Positions 32,048-38,938 of a DNA stretch of 64,000 bases are shown piece after piece; positions within the stretch are counted from its first letter, which is position 1; every line of letters starts with the position of its first letter. The translations under genes and the position numbers were made by a program. The stretch comes from Hymenobacter actinosclerus. GTDB taxonomy: Bacteria; Bacteroidota; Bacteroidia; Cytophagales; Hymenobacteraceae. The stretch is taken from assembly GCF_900111515.1 (NCBI RefSeq), contig NZ_FOHS01000002.1, positions 62,001 to 126,000 on the forward strand, written 5' to 3'. The notes beneath the pieces were generated by a model. The model was given only the letters and a program-made list of their open reading frames with translations. It was not told the DNA's origin and did not search any database.

Positions 32048-32770
32048 ATGAACATTGGAATTATCGGCGCCGGCCACATCGGCAGCGCCCTCGCCGTCCG
32101 GCTCGTCAGCCTCGGCCACTCGGTACGCATTGCCAACTCCCGCGGCCCCGAAACCCTGACCGACGTAGCCCAAAAAACCGGCGCCACGCCCGCCACCGCC
32201 CGCGAGGCTGCCCGCCATGCCGACCTTATTGTGGTGACCATCCCGCTCAAAAACATTCCCGACCTGCCCCAAGACCTGTTTGAGGGCGTAGGCGCCGAGG
32301 TGCCCGTCATCGACACCAGCAACTACTACCCCATGCTGCGCGACGGCCAGATTCCGGAGTTGCAAAGCGGCGACCTGACCGAGAGCGAGTGGGTGCAGCA
32401 GCACCTGGGCCGGCCGGTGGTAAAGGTATTCAACAACATCTACGCCGACCACCTCGAACACAAGGGCCAGCCCGCCGGCACGCCCGGCCGCATTGCCCTG
32501 CCCGTCGCCAGCGACGACAATGCCGCCAAGCAGCAGGTGATGAAGCTGGTGGAGGAGCTGGGCTTCGACGCCGTGGACGATGGCACCCTGCACGAGTCGT
32601 GGCGCCAGCAGCCCGGCACGCCCTCCTACGGCGCCGATATGCCCGCCGGGAAGCTGCGCGAGCATCTGGCCAGCCTGGGCACCGAGCGCACCGAAGCCCA
32701 GCGCGCCGAATTCGCGGCCAACCACGCCGCCCAGGAGCAGGAAATGAAAAACCAGGGCGCCCAGCTCTAG
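32048..32770 (+). CDS. NAD(P)-binding oxidoreductase, coenzyme F420-dependent reductase family
   Basis: 240 residues. An N-terminal Rossmann motif, IGIIGAGHIGSALAVRL (~3-19), with S-R-G-P after strand 2 points to NADP binding. P-V-V-K-V-F-N-N-I and D-N-A-A-K-Q-Q-V-M-K-L-V-E-E-L-G-F-D-A-V-D-D-G-T-L are typical of the NADPH:F420 oxidoreductase fold (ProC-like family). Bacteroidota generally lack F420, so it probably acts on another small substrate; this is inference. It is a single-gene unit. Confidence 0.82.
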   Translation: MNIGIIGAGHIGSALAVRLVSLGHSVRIANSRGPETLTDVAQKTGATPATAREAARHADLIVVTIPLKNIPDLPQDLFEGVGAEVPVIDTSNYYPMLRDGQIPELQSGDLTESEWVQQHLGRPVVKVFNNIYADHLEHKGQPAGTPGRIALPVASDDNAAKQQVMKLVEELGFDAVDDGTLHESWRQQPGTPSYGADMPAGKLREHLASLGTERTEAQRAEFAANHAAQEQEMKNQGAQL

Positions 32771-32866
32771 CAATGGGTTCTACCCCTTATACAGAAACGG
32801 TCCGGTTGCGCGCAGGCGTGGCCGGACTACCTCTTTGTAGAAGGGCTGCCCTGGATGCGAATGAGC

Positions 32867-33292
32867 TTACCCCACCGGCCCCCACAAATAGTCGCGCATG
32901 CCGGCCTCAATGCGCAGGGGCCGCTTGCTGACGGGGTCCAGCAGCACCCACTGCGTTTCGGCTTCGCAGAGCAGCTTGCCGTCGGCGGCGCGCTCGATGC
33001 GCACGAAGCGCTGGCACTGGGCGCCGCGCACTTCGCCAATCCAGGTGGTGCAGCGCAGTTCATCGTGCAGCAGGGCCGGGTGGCGGTACTGGATGCGGTG
33101 CTCGCGCACCACCCATATATAGGTGTGGCCGGGCGTGCCGGGCGGGTAGGCGGCGTGCCAGTGCGCGGTGGCCGTGTCCTGGACCCAGCGCACGTACTGC
33201 ACGTTGTTGGCGTGGTCGAGGTCGTCGATGTCGGCGGGCTGCACCCTGAGCGGGTGGGCGAAGCGGAAGGCAGGGGTGGCGGGCGTATCCAT
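32867..33292 (-). CDS. Acyl-CoA thioesterase, hot-dog fold
   Basis: 141 residues. A 4-hydroxybenzoyl-CoA-thioesterase-type hot-dog protein: the active-site segment D-I-D-D-L-D-H-A-N-N-V-Q-Y-V-R-W (~20-35) has the conserved aspartate before H-x-N-N. The central strand H-R-I-Q-Y-R-H-P-A-L-L-H-D-E-L follows. It hydrolyses acyl-CoA thioesters; FadM/YbgC-like paralogues differ in chain preference, which cannot be read here. The ATG at 33292 is used. It diverges from the cold-shock gene. Confidence 0.88.
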   Translation of the reverse strand: MDTPATPAFRFAHPLRVQPADIDDLDHANNVQYVRWVQDTATAHWHAAYPPGTPGHTYIWVVREHRIQYRHPALLHDELRCTTWIGEVRGAQCQRFVRIERAADGKLLCEAETQWVLLDPVSKRPLRIEAGMRDYLWGPVG

Positions 33293-33403
33293 GGAGCTCA
33301 AAGGTACGGCGGCCGGGCAGTTGGCGGGCCGCCGGGGTAGCCCGGGCACACTAAAATTTCGGACCCGACGTTGCCATCCGCTTCCAGTTCTAAAATATAC
33401 CTG

Positions 33404-33411
33404 TATATTTG
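33404..33411 (+). promoter_or_regulatory. TATATTTG -7 element of the cold-shock gene
   Basis: An exact TAnnTTTG match in an AT-rich island. The start would be near 33416, leaving a ~110-base untranslated leader (to 33527), as expected for temperature-regulated csp mRNAs. The -33 TTG is not at canonical distance. Confidence 0.5.
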
Positions 33412-33527
33412 ATGCAAGTTAAGAATAAGCGGTTTCGTTGCCCGGTTGCGTTTCTGTCAAAAGATAGCCTAATCAAGCTCAGGCTGCTTTTCTAGCTACA
33501 AAACATCCATCATCATCAAGAGTACCC

Positions 33528-33719
33528 ATGCAGACAGGAACTGTAAAATTCTTCAACGAGACCAAAGGTTTTGGTTTCATCAAAGTGGACGAGACCGGCG
33601 AAGACGTTTTCGTACACGTGACCGAGTGCATCGACGAAATCCGCGACCAGGACAAAGTTGAGTTCGAAATCGCCCAGGGCCGCAAAGGTCCTAACGCTGT
33701 TAAAGTAAAGCTCGCCTAA
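33528..33719 (+). CDS. Cold-shock protein (CspA family)
   Basis: 63 residues, a single cold-shock OB-fold domain. RNP1 K-G-F-G-F-I (~14-19) and RNP2 V-F-V-H-V (~27-31) bind single-stranded RNA/DNA and melt RNA structures. The start MQTGTVKFFNETKGFGFI is canonical. The gene has its own -7 box, a ~110-base leader and a strong T-run terminator, and so is a monocistronic unit. The DEAD-box helicase 450 bases downstream on the same strand also has a long leader, so joint cold or stress control is likely (inference). Confidence 0.96.
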   Translation: MQTGTVKFFNETKGFGFIKVDETGEDVFVHVTECIDEIRDQDKVEFEIAQGRKGPNAVKVKLA

Positions 33720-33745
33720 GCGACCTTCTTTTTAGATAGCATAGA

Positions 33746-33780
33746 AAGCAGGCTCCCTACTAGGGAGCCTGCTTTTTTTT
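33746..33780 (+). terminator. Intrinsic terminator of the cold-shock gene
   Basis: GCAGGCTCCC (33748-33757) pairs with GGGAGCCTGC (33763-33772) around TACTA and is followed by eight or more T. Confidence 0.95.
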
Positions 33781-33811
33781 TGGCGAATGGAAATAGGGTG
33801 CCAAAAGAACC

Positions 33812-33916
33812 GTCATGCTGAGCGGAGCCGAAGCATCTCTACCGCAGAGGTAATACTATCGTTTGATTTCTGTCGCGACGAAGCGGTAGAGATGCTTCGG
33901 CTCCGCTCGGCATGAC
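33812..33916. repeat. Inverted repeat with 34-bp arms, GTCATGCTGAGC family
   Basis: Arms 33812-33845 and 33883-33916 pair with a single mismatch; the loop is 37 bases. Words include GTCATGCTGAGCGGAGCCGA and GAAGCATCTCTACCGC. It lies between the csp terminator and the helicase promoter. Confidence 0.93.
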
Positions 33917-33979
33917 ACGTTCTTCCACTCACCTTTTATCCTCCTTCACCTTAAACTAGCTTTTCCCGGCAAAAAACCA

Positions 33980-33987
33980 TACCTTTG
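33980..33987 (+). promoter_or_regulatory. TACCTTTG -7 element of the DEAD-box helicase gene
   Basis: An exact TAnnTTTG match. The initiation site near 33992 leaves a leader of about 175 bases before the ATG at 34168, unusually long here and typical of cold-shock helicase mRNAs. A TTTTCCC stretch replaces a clear -33 TTG. Confidence 0.5.
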
Positions 33988-34167
33988 CACCCGCATTTGA
34001 GAACGGCCACGTTCCGCGCAGCTTATGGCTGCCTATAGAAACTTGTTGGGCCGGCTTTGTCTTCCGTCCGTTGCTTCCGTCACTCGTCGTTGTGGAGAGA
34101 GTGGGAGAAGAGCGTCGCTGAATCCGCTGTTTTCAGAGCTTATCTCTCTCACTCCATTAACATCGAT

Positions 34168-36084
34168 ATGGACCAGGAAACCCCCAAAACCAAGTTCAGC
34201 GAGCTGACCCTCTCTGAAGAAATGCAGCGTGCCATTGCCGAAGTGGGCTACGAAGAAGCCTCGCCCATCCAGGCCGCCGGTATTCCCGCGCTGCTCGCCG
34301 GCCGCGACGTAATCGGCCAGGCCCAGACGGGCACCGGCAAAACGGCCGCCTTCGCCATCCCCGCTATTGAGCTGATTGACACCGACTCGCGCGAAGTGCA
34401 GTGCCTCGTGCTCTGCCCTACCCGCGAGCTGGCGGTGCAGGTATCGGGCGAAATCCAGAAGCTCGGCAAGTACAAGCGTGGCCTCGCCGTAGTGCCAATT
34501 TACGGTGGCTCGTCGTACGACCGTCAGTTCCGGGCCCTGGAGCGCGGCGTGCAGATTGTGATTGGCACGCCCGGCCGCGTGATGGACCACATCGAGCGCG
34601 GCACGCTCAAGCTGGAGCATTGCAAAATGATCATCCTCGATGAGGCCGACGAAATGCTCGATATGGGCTTCCGCGACGACATCGAGACGGTGCTCAAAAA
34701 GATGCCCGAGCAGCGCCAGACCGTGTTTTTCTCCGCCACGATGAGCAAGCCCATCATGGAGATGACCAAGCGCTACCAGAAGGAGCCGCAAATCGTGAAG
34801 GTGAATCATCAGGAGATGACCGTTACCAACATCGAGCAGAGCTACTTTGAGGTGCGCGGCCCCCAGAAGAAGGACGTGCTCACGCGCCTGATTGATATGT
34901 ACAATATCAAGTCGGGCATTGTGTTCGCCAACACCAAGCGCATGGTCGATGACATCGTGGGCGACTTGCAGGCCAAGGGCTACTTCGCCGAGGGTCTGCA
35001 CGGCGACATGGGCCAGCAGCAGCGCCAGAACACGCTCGACAAGTTCCGCAAGGGTACGCTCGAAATCCTGGTGGCCACCGACGTAGCCGCCCGCGGCATC
35101 GACGTGGAGAACGTGGAAGTGGTGGTCAACTACGACCTGCCCGCCGACGAGGAGTACTACGTGCACCGCATCGGCCGCACCGGCCGCGCCGGCAAGCAGG
35201 GCAAGGCCTTCACCTTCGTGAGCGGCCGCGACATCTACAAGCTGCGCGACATCATGCGCTTCACCAAGGCCACCATCAAGCAGGAGCGCGTGCCGTCGTT
35301 TGAGGATGTGTCGGAGGTGAAAACCACGCTCATGCTCGCTTCGATTAAAGACGTAATTGAGAAGGGCAACCTCGACAAGTACGTGAGCCGCGTGCAGCGC
35401 CTCATCGACCAGAGCACCGACGAAAGCATTACTTCCCTCGACATTGCAGCCGCGTTGCTGAAGATGACGATGAAGGAAGACAAGCGGGCCCAGGAAAGCC
35501 TCGACGCCAGCCGCACCCAGGGTGCCGCCCGGGCCGGCTTCACCCGCCTGTTCGTGACCATGGGCAAGAAGGACCGCCTGCACCCGCGCGACATCGTGGA
35601 CCTGATTGCCGAAAACACCAGCCTCACGGCCGGTAAAGTGGGCGACATCGCCCTCTACGACAAGTTCAGCTTCGTGGAAGTGCCCAACGAGTTCGTGGAA
35701 GAAATCGTGACCCAGCTCGGCCGCAGCTCCATCCAGGGCCGGCCAGTGGCCTTCAACATTGCCACGCCCCTCCAGGAAGGTGATGCCCAGCAGGAAGGCG
35801 GCAACCGCTTCGGCAACGAGCGGCCCCGCAAGGGTCCGGGCGGCTTCGGCGGCGGTGAGCGGCGCGAAGGCGGCGGCAGCTACGGCGGCAACCGCGGCGG
35901 TGGCTCGTACGGCGGCAACCGCGACGGTGGCAGCTACGGTGGCAACCGCGGTGGCGGCAGCTACGGTGGTAACCGCGGTGGCGGCAGCTACGGTGGCAAC
36001 CGCGACGGTGGTTCCTCCTACGGTGGCAACCGCGGTGGCAGCTACGGCGGCGGCTACAAAGGCAAGCGCCGCGACGACGAATAA
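34168..36084 (+). CDS. DEAD-box RNA helicase, CsdA/DeaD-like, with SYGGNR-repeat tail
   Basis: 638 residues. Core motifs: AQTGTGKT (~53), PTRELAVQ (~86), GTPGR (~133), DEAD (~159), SAT (~189), the V-A-T-D-V-A-A-R-G-I-D block (~306) and [10 protein letters not shown] (~333). A DbpA/CsdA-type RNA-binding domain follows (~465-535, GFTRLFVTMGKKDRLHPRDI). The last ~75 residues contain six SYGGNR units and a final SYGGG with R-G-G spacing: a disordered RNA-binding tail. CsdA-type helicases unwind structured RNA and assist ribosome assembly in the cold. The start MDQETPKTKFSELTLS is the family start; longer in-frame readings run into the leader. Confidence 0.93.
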   Translation: MDQETPKTKFSELTLSEEMQRAIAEVGYEEASPIQAAGIPALLAGRDVIGQAQTGTGKTAAFAIPAIELIDTDSREVQCLVLCPTRELAVQVSGEIQKLGKYKRGLAVVPIYGGSSYDRQFRALERGVQIVIGTPGRVMDHIERGTLKLEHCKMIILDEADEMLDMGFRDDIETVLKKMPEQRQTVFFSATMSKPIMEMTKRYQKEPQIVKVNHQEMTVTNIEQSYFEVRGPQKKDVLTRLIDMYNIKSGIVFANTKRMVDDIVGDLQAKGYFAEGLHGDMGQQQRQNTLDKFRKGTLEILVATDVAARGIDVENVEVVVNYDLPADEEYYVHRIGRTGRAGKQGKAFTFVSGRDIYKLRDIMRFTKATIKQERVPSFEDVSEVKTTLMLASIKDVIEKGNLDKYVSRVQRLIDQSTDESITSLDIAAALLKMTMKEDKRAQESLDASRTQGAARAGFTRLFVTMGKKDRLHPRDIVDLIAENTSLTAGKVGDIALYDKFSFVEVPNEFVEEIVTQLGRSSIQGRPVAFNIATPLQEGDAQQEGGNRFGNERPRKGPGGFGGGERREGGGSYGGNRGGGSYGGNRDGGSYGGNRGGGSYGGNRGGGSYGGNRDGGSSYGGNRGGSYGGGYKGKRRDDE

Positions 36085-36150
36085 ATCACTGATCCTCGCT
36101 GATTAACCGTGATTTCACTGATCATCGGGTCAGCGTAGATTAATAGAATC

Positions 36151-36195
36151 AAGCAACTAGCCCCGGCCTCAATGAGGCCGGGGCTAGTTGCTTTT
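36151..36195 (+). terminator. Terminator of the DEAD-box helicase gene
   Basis: A perfect 20-bp stem (36151-36170 with 36174-36193) with core GCCCCGGCCTC, a 3-base loop and a short T-run. Confidence 0.88.
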
Positions 36196-36251
36196 GGTGC
36201 TTAGGGGCTTGGAAGCTGTTTGAGTTACCTTAAAACAGTAACTTGTAAATG

Positions 36252-36325
36252 CGCGCAACATCAGCTTACACAAAAAAGGACGCTTCAGAAGAAGCGTCCT
36301 TTTTTGTGTAAGCTGATGTTGCGCG
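36252..36325. terminator. 35-bp perfect hairpin with internal A/T-flanked terminator
   Basis: Arms 36252-36286 and 36291-36325 are exact complements around the tetraloop AGAA. The inner part, six A then GGACGCTTC and its complement then six T, is a textbook bidirectional terminator; a further 18 bp extends the stem outwards. It serves the convergent PA2169-like gene and backs up the helicase terminator. Confidence 0.9.
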
Positions 36326-36370
36326 TCAAAAAATCAGTGAAATCACGATTAATCAGCGAGAATCAGCGAT

Positions 36371-36817
36371 TTATTTGGCCGCGTCGCGCAGGTCCCGGAT
36401 TTCGTCGTGGGCCTGCTTGATGCCGGCGGCCTGCTTTTCGACAACGGCTTTGAGGGCTGCGGGAGCGTCCTGAATCTTCAGGGCCTTCTCGTAAGCAGCC
36501 TTGGCGTAGTCCTCGCCCCGCTCGCACTCGGCCAGAATGCTGTGGCGGTCCTTGCCGGTTACGAGGCCTTTCAGGTTGATGAAGGCGCGGTGTACGGTGC
36601 CGGTGATGGACGATTCCTCGTCGGGCTTGAGGTCCAGCTTGAACATCTGGTCTTCCAGCTCCGTGATATATTGAGCGCGCTGGGCGGCGTATTTCTTGAA
36701 AAGCTCTTTCAGGTCGGCGTCCTCTACGTCGGTCATGGCCTCGGCGTAGCCTTTCTGGCCGTCTTTGAGGGTTTCGATAAGTTCGTTGAGGCCGGCTTGC
36801 ATTACTTTGGAATCCAT
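36371..36817 (-). CDS. PA2169-family four-helix-bundle protein (DUF2383)
   Basis: 148 residues, all-helical and Lys/Glu/Asp-rich: MDSKVMQAGLNELIETLKDGQKGY, then K-Y-A-A-Q-R-A-Q-Y-I-T-E-L and I-L-A-E-C-E-R-G-E-D-Y-A. This is the ferritin-like PA2169/DUF2383 family, small cytoplasmic proteins often found with general-stress genes; the molecular function is unknown. The possible metal-binding E-x-x-x pattern is partly retained (H-S-I-L-A-E-C-E-R-G-E-D), but I would not assert iron binding. It is convergent with the helicase and divergent from the disordered-protein gene. Confidence 0.85.
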   Translation of the reverse strand: MDSKVMQAGLNELIETLKDGQKGYAEAMTDVEDADLKELFKKYAAQRAQYITELEDQMFKLDLKPDEESSITGTVHRAFINLKGLVTGKDRHSILAECERGEDYAKAAYEKALKIQDAPAALKAVVEKQAAGIKQAHDEIRDLRDAAK

Positions 36818-37167
36818 AAGGAAAGAAATTTAGGGTTAAGAAATGGGAAAGTGTAATGCCTCCCTTTACTCCTAAAGCCCGTGTGGGGTTGCCTGCCGGG
36901 GCGGGTTGATGGTAGCCGAACGAGTAGGGGTATGCCGGGTAGCATTGGCCGTAGCAGTACGCATGAGCTTGGTAAAATGCTGTTGTTTATTTCAATAAGG
37001 AAAATGAAAACCAACGGCACAGTAGCGCCGTCTGAGTTGCCTGCCTGATTCAAAAAGTGCAAATACCCAATAATTTGCACGTTATTAATCCAAACGGTAC
37101 GGAATAGAGGGCGTATGAACTACCAGTTTACCCGCATTCATTCATCCACTACTAATCCCGCCCTACA
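36818..37167. other. 350-base divergent spacer between PA2169-like and disordered-protein genes
   Basis: It must hold both promoters. The middle (36960-37110) is AT-richer than the surroundings and contains AATAATTTGC near 37070 and TTTCAATAAGG near 37000, imperfect relatives of the -7 consensus. No exact TAnnTTTG box, hairpin or small gene is convincing. Confidence 0.4.
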
Positions 37168-38793
37168 ATGGAAAATGAACAAAAGAAGACTTCCGATTCC
37201 ACCACCAATAGTTCGTCGGCCTCGGGCATGAGCTCGGGTAGCTCGTCGGGTGCCAGCGGCTCGATGAGCGGCACCGGCAATGCTACCGGCAACAACTCGG
37301 GCATGACTACCAGCAAGGAGTTGGCTTCGGCTGAGATGAGCGTTGGCAAGGGCGCGCTGGGCGACACCAAGAAGCAGCCCAACAAGGAGGCCAACCCTTC
37401 GTCGCTCAAGCCCGATGCTAAAAAGTCAGGCTCGACCAGTACCGGCAAAGCGTCGGATAGTACGAGCAAGTCGGGCAAGAAAGACTCGGACAAAAAAGAT
37501 TCTGCCGCTAAAAAAAGTAGTGCAGGTGCCTCCGCCCAACATTCGGGCAGCACCGACGCGGCCACTACAACTAACCATCAATCTTCTAACTCACAGAACG
37601 CTATGAACAATTCCGAAAATCAGAACCGCGACAATCAGTATGGTAACTCGATGAACTCCGGCTATCAGGACCGGAACTCGATGCGCAGCAGCCAGCAGGG
37701 CTACGGCCAGGAGCGCGACAACGACCGCAGCTCGGGCAACAGCGGCAGCTACAACAGCCGCAACGACTACTCGTCCTCGTCGTCGGATAACTACGGACGC
37801 TCGTCGTACCAGGACCGCGACAACGACCGCCACGACTCGAACAATAGCTACGGCAGCCAGAACGACAACAACCGCAACTGGATGAACTCCGGCAGCTCGC
37901 AGCACCAGGGCAGCTACGGCCGCCAGGGCGACGATATGGGCATGGGCAGCAACAGCAACATGCGCAGCAACAACTACGACAACGACCGCCAGGGCCGTAG
38001 CAGCTACGGCAGCAGCAATTACGACCGCAACGACAACTATGGCGGCAGCAACAGCTACGGCGGCAGCAGCAACTCGGGCCGCGACAATGACTACCGCGGT
38101 GGCAGCAGCAGCTACGGCTCCGACCAGGACCGCAACTACGGCGGGTCCTCCTCCTACGGCCGCAGCTCGTCGTCGGATTACGATAACGATTACCGCTCGT
38201 CGGGCAGCGGCCGCGACCGGAACTCCGGCGGCTACAGCAACCGCGACAACGACTATTCATCGGGCAACCGTGGCATGAACAGTGGCATGGGCAGCGGCGG
38301 CTACGGCAGCCGCGACAATGACCGGAACTACGGCGGTAGCAGCTACGGCGACAACCGCGGCAACAGCAACTATGGCGGTGGCAGCTACGGCCGCGACGAC
38401 GACAACTACGGTCGCAGCAACCGCGGCTACAGCCAGAACAGCTACAGCCAGGACGACTACAGCCAGCGTAACCGCTCGATGAACCAGGGGGGGCGCAACA
38501 TGAACAGCGGCTACGGCAACGACGAGTATTCGTCGGGCAACCGCGGCATGGGCAACGGCGGCTACGGCAGCCAGCGCGGCAACTACGGCTCGCAGTCGTA
38601 CAACGACGACAACTCGATGAACCGCGGCGGCTCGATGGGCAGCAACAGCAGTTATGGCAGCCAGGAGCGCGACAATGACCGCAACTACGCCCAGAACCGC
38701 CGCAACCAGGACCGTTACAACAGCTCCTCGGACGATTACTCGTCGTCGCGCCGCAACAACCGCCGCGACGAGGACTACGACAACCGCTACTAG
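37168..38793 (+). CDS. Large intrinsically disordered protein, two-block low complexity (prion-/FUS-like composition)
   Basis: 541 residues with no signal peptide, membrane helix or folded domain. Block 1 (~1-140) is Ser/Thr/Lys/Gly/Asn-rich with no Tyr or Arg. Block 2 (~150-541) is made almost only of Ser, Gly, Asn, Asp, Arg, Tyr, Gln and Met; I find no Leu, Ile, Val, Phe, Lys, Cys, Pro or Thr in it. SSYG, NYGG, RDNDR and SGNRGMN recur irregularly. This Tyr/Arg-sticker and Gly/Ser-spacer layout matches eukaryotic phase-separating proteins, so condensate formation or a desiccation/stress role is proposed (inference). The frame is open throughout, has its own terminator and uses the same codons as its neighbours. 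Orthologues are unknown to me. Confidence 0.82.
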   Translation: MENEQKKTSDSTTNSSSASGMSSGSSSGASGSMSGTGNATGNNSGMTTSKELASAEMSVGKGALGDTKKQPNKEANPSSLKPDAKKSGSTSTGKASDSTSKSGKKDSDKKDSAAKKSSAGASAQHSGSTDAATTTNHQSSNSQNAMNNSENQNRDNQYGNSMNSGYQDRNSMRSSQQGYGQERDNDRSSGNSGSYNSRNDYSSSSSDNYGRSSYQDRDNDRHDSNNSYGSQNDNNRNWMNSGSSQHQGSYGRQGDDMGMGSNSNMRSNNYDNDRQGRSSYGSSNYDRNDNYGGSNSYGGSSNSGRDNDYRGGSSSYGSDQDRNYGGSSSYGRSSSSDYDNDYRSSGSGRDRNSGGYSNRDNDYSSGNRGMNSGMGSGGYGSRDNDRNYGGSSYGDNRGNSNYGGGSYGRDDDNYGRSNRGYSQNSYSQDDYSQRNRSMNQGGRNMNSGYGNDEYSSGNRGMGNGGYGSQRGNYGSQSYNDDNSMNRGGSMGSNSSYGSQERDNDRNYAQNRRNQDRYNSSSDDYSSSRRNNRRDEDYDNRY

Positions 38794-38858
38794 CGTCTGA
38801 TTTGCCCCGGCGCCGGCCTGTCGTCCGGCCCCGACGCAACCAGCCTACTCAGTGCAAA

Positions 38859-38892
38859 GGGGCTCCGACCATTGGTCGGAGCCCCTTTTTTG
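38859..38892 (+). terminator. Terminator of the disordered-protein gene
   Basis: GGGGCTCCGACC (38859-38870) pairs with GGTCGGAGCCCC (38874-38885); seven bases of T-rich sequence follow. It also faces the convergent FAD oxidoreductase. Confidence 0.93.
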
Positions 38893-38938
38893 TGGTTTAA
38901 GCTGTAGGTCGCTTGGGTTTGGGATACCTGAATCTGAA

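Larger units (their letters stand above)
36082..36373. repeat. Nested inverted repeats spanning both stop codons of convergent genes
   Basis: Outer arms of about 43 bases (from 36080 and ending near 36375, four mismatches; words AATCACTGATC, GATTAA, TGATTTCACTGAT) flank a terminator (36151-36193) and a 35-bp perfect hairpin (36252-36325). The helicase stop TAA (36082-36084) and the stop of the PA2169-like gene (36373-36371) are mirror-image positions inside the outer arms. Confidence 0.9.

Noticed and set aside
34025..34167. Upstream in-frame extension of the DEAD-box helicase
   Set aside because: The added residues are not conserved; they fall in the long 5' leader after the -7 box, and MDQETPKTKFSEL is the family start.
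36802..37080. A 92-codon minus-strand frame upstream of the PA2169-like gene
   Set aside because: It overlaps the gene's start and the divergent spacer, and has no motif or start signal.
37601..38839. A long open frame antisense to the disordered-protein gene, encoding a Cys/Arg/Ser-rich protein
   Set aside because: It arises from the biased codons of the opposite strand (AGC/GGC read backwards); composition is implausible, and the sense frame has a start, stop and terminator that fit.
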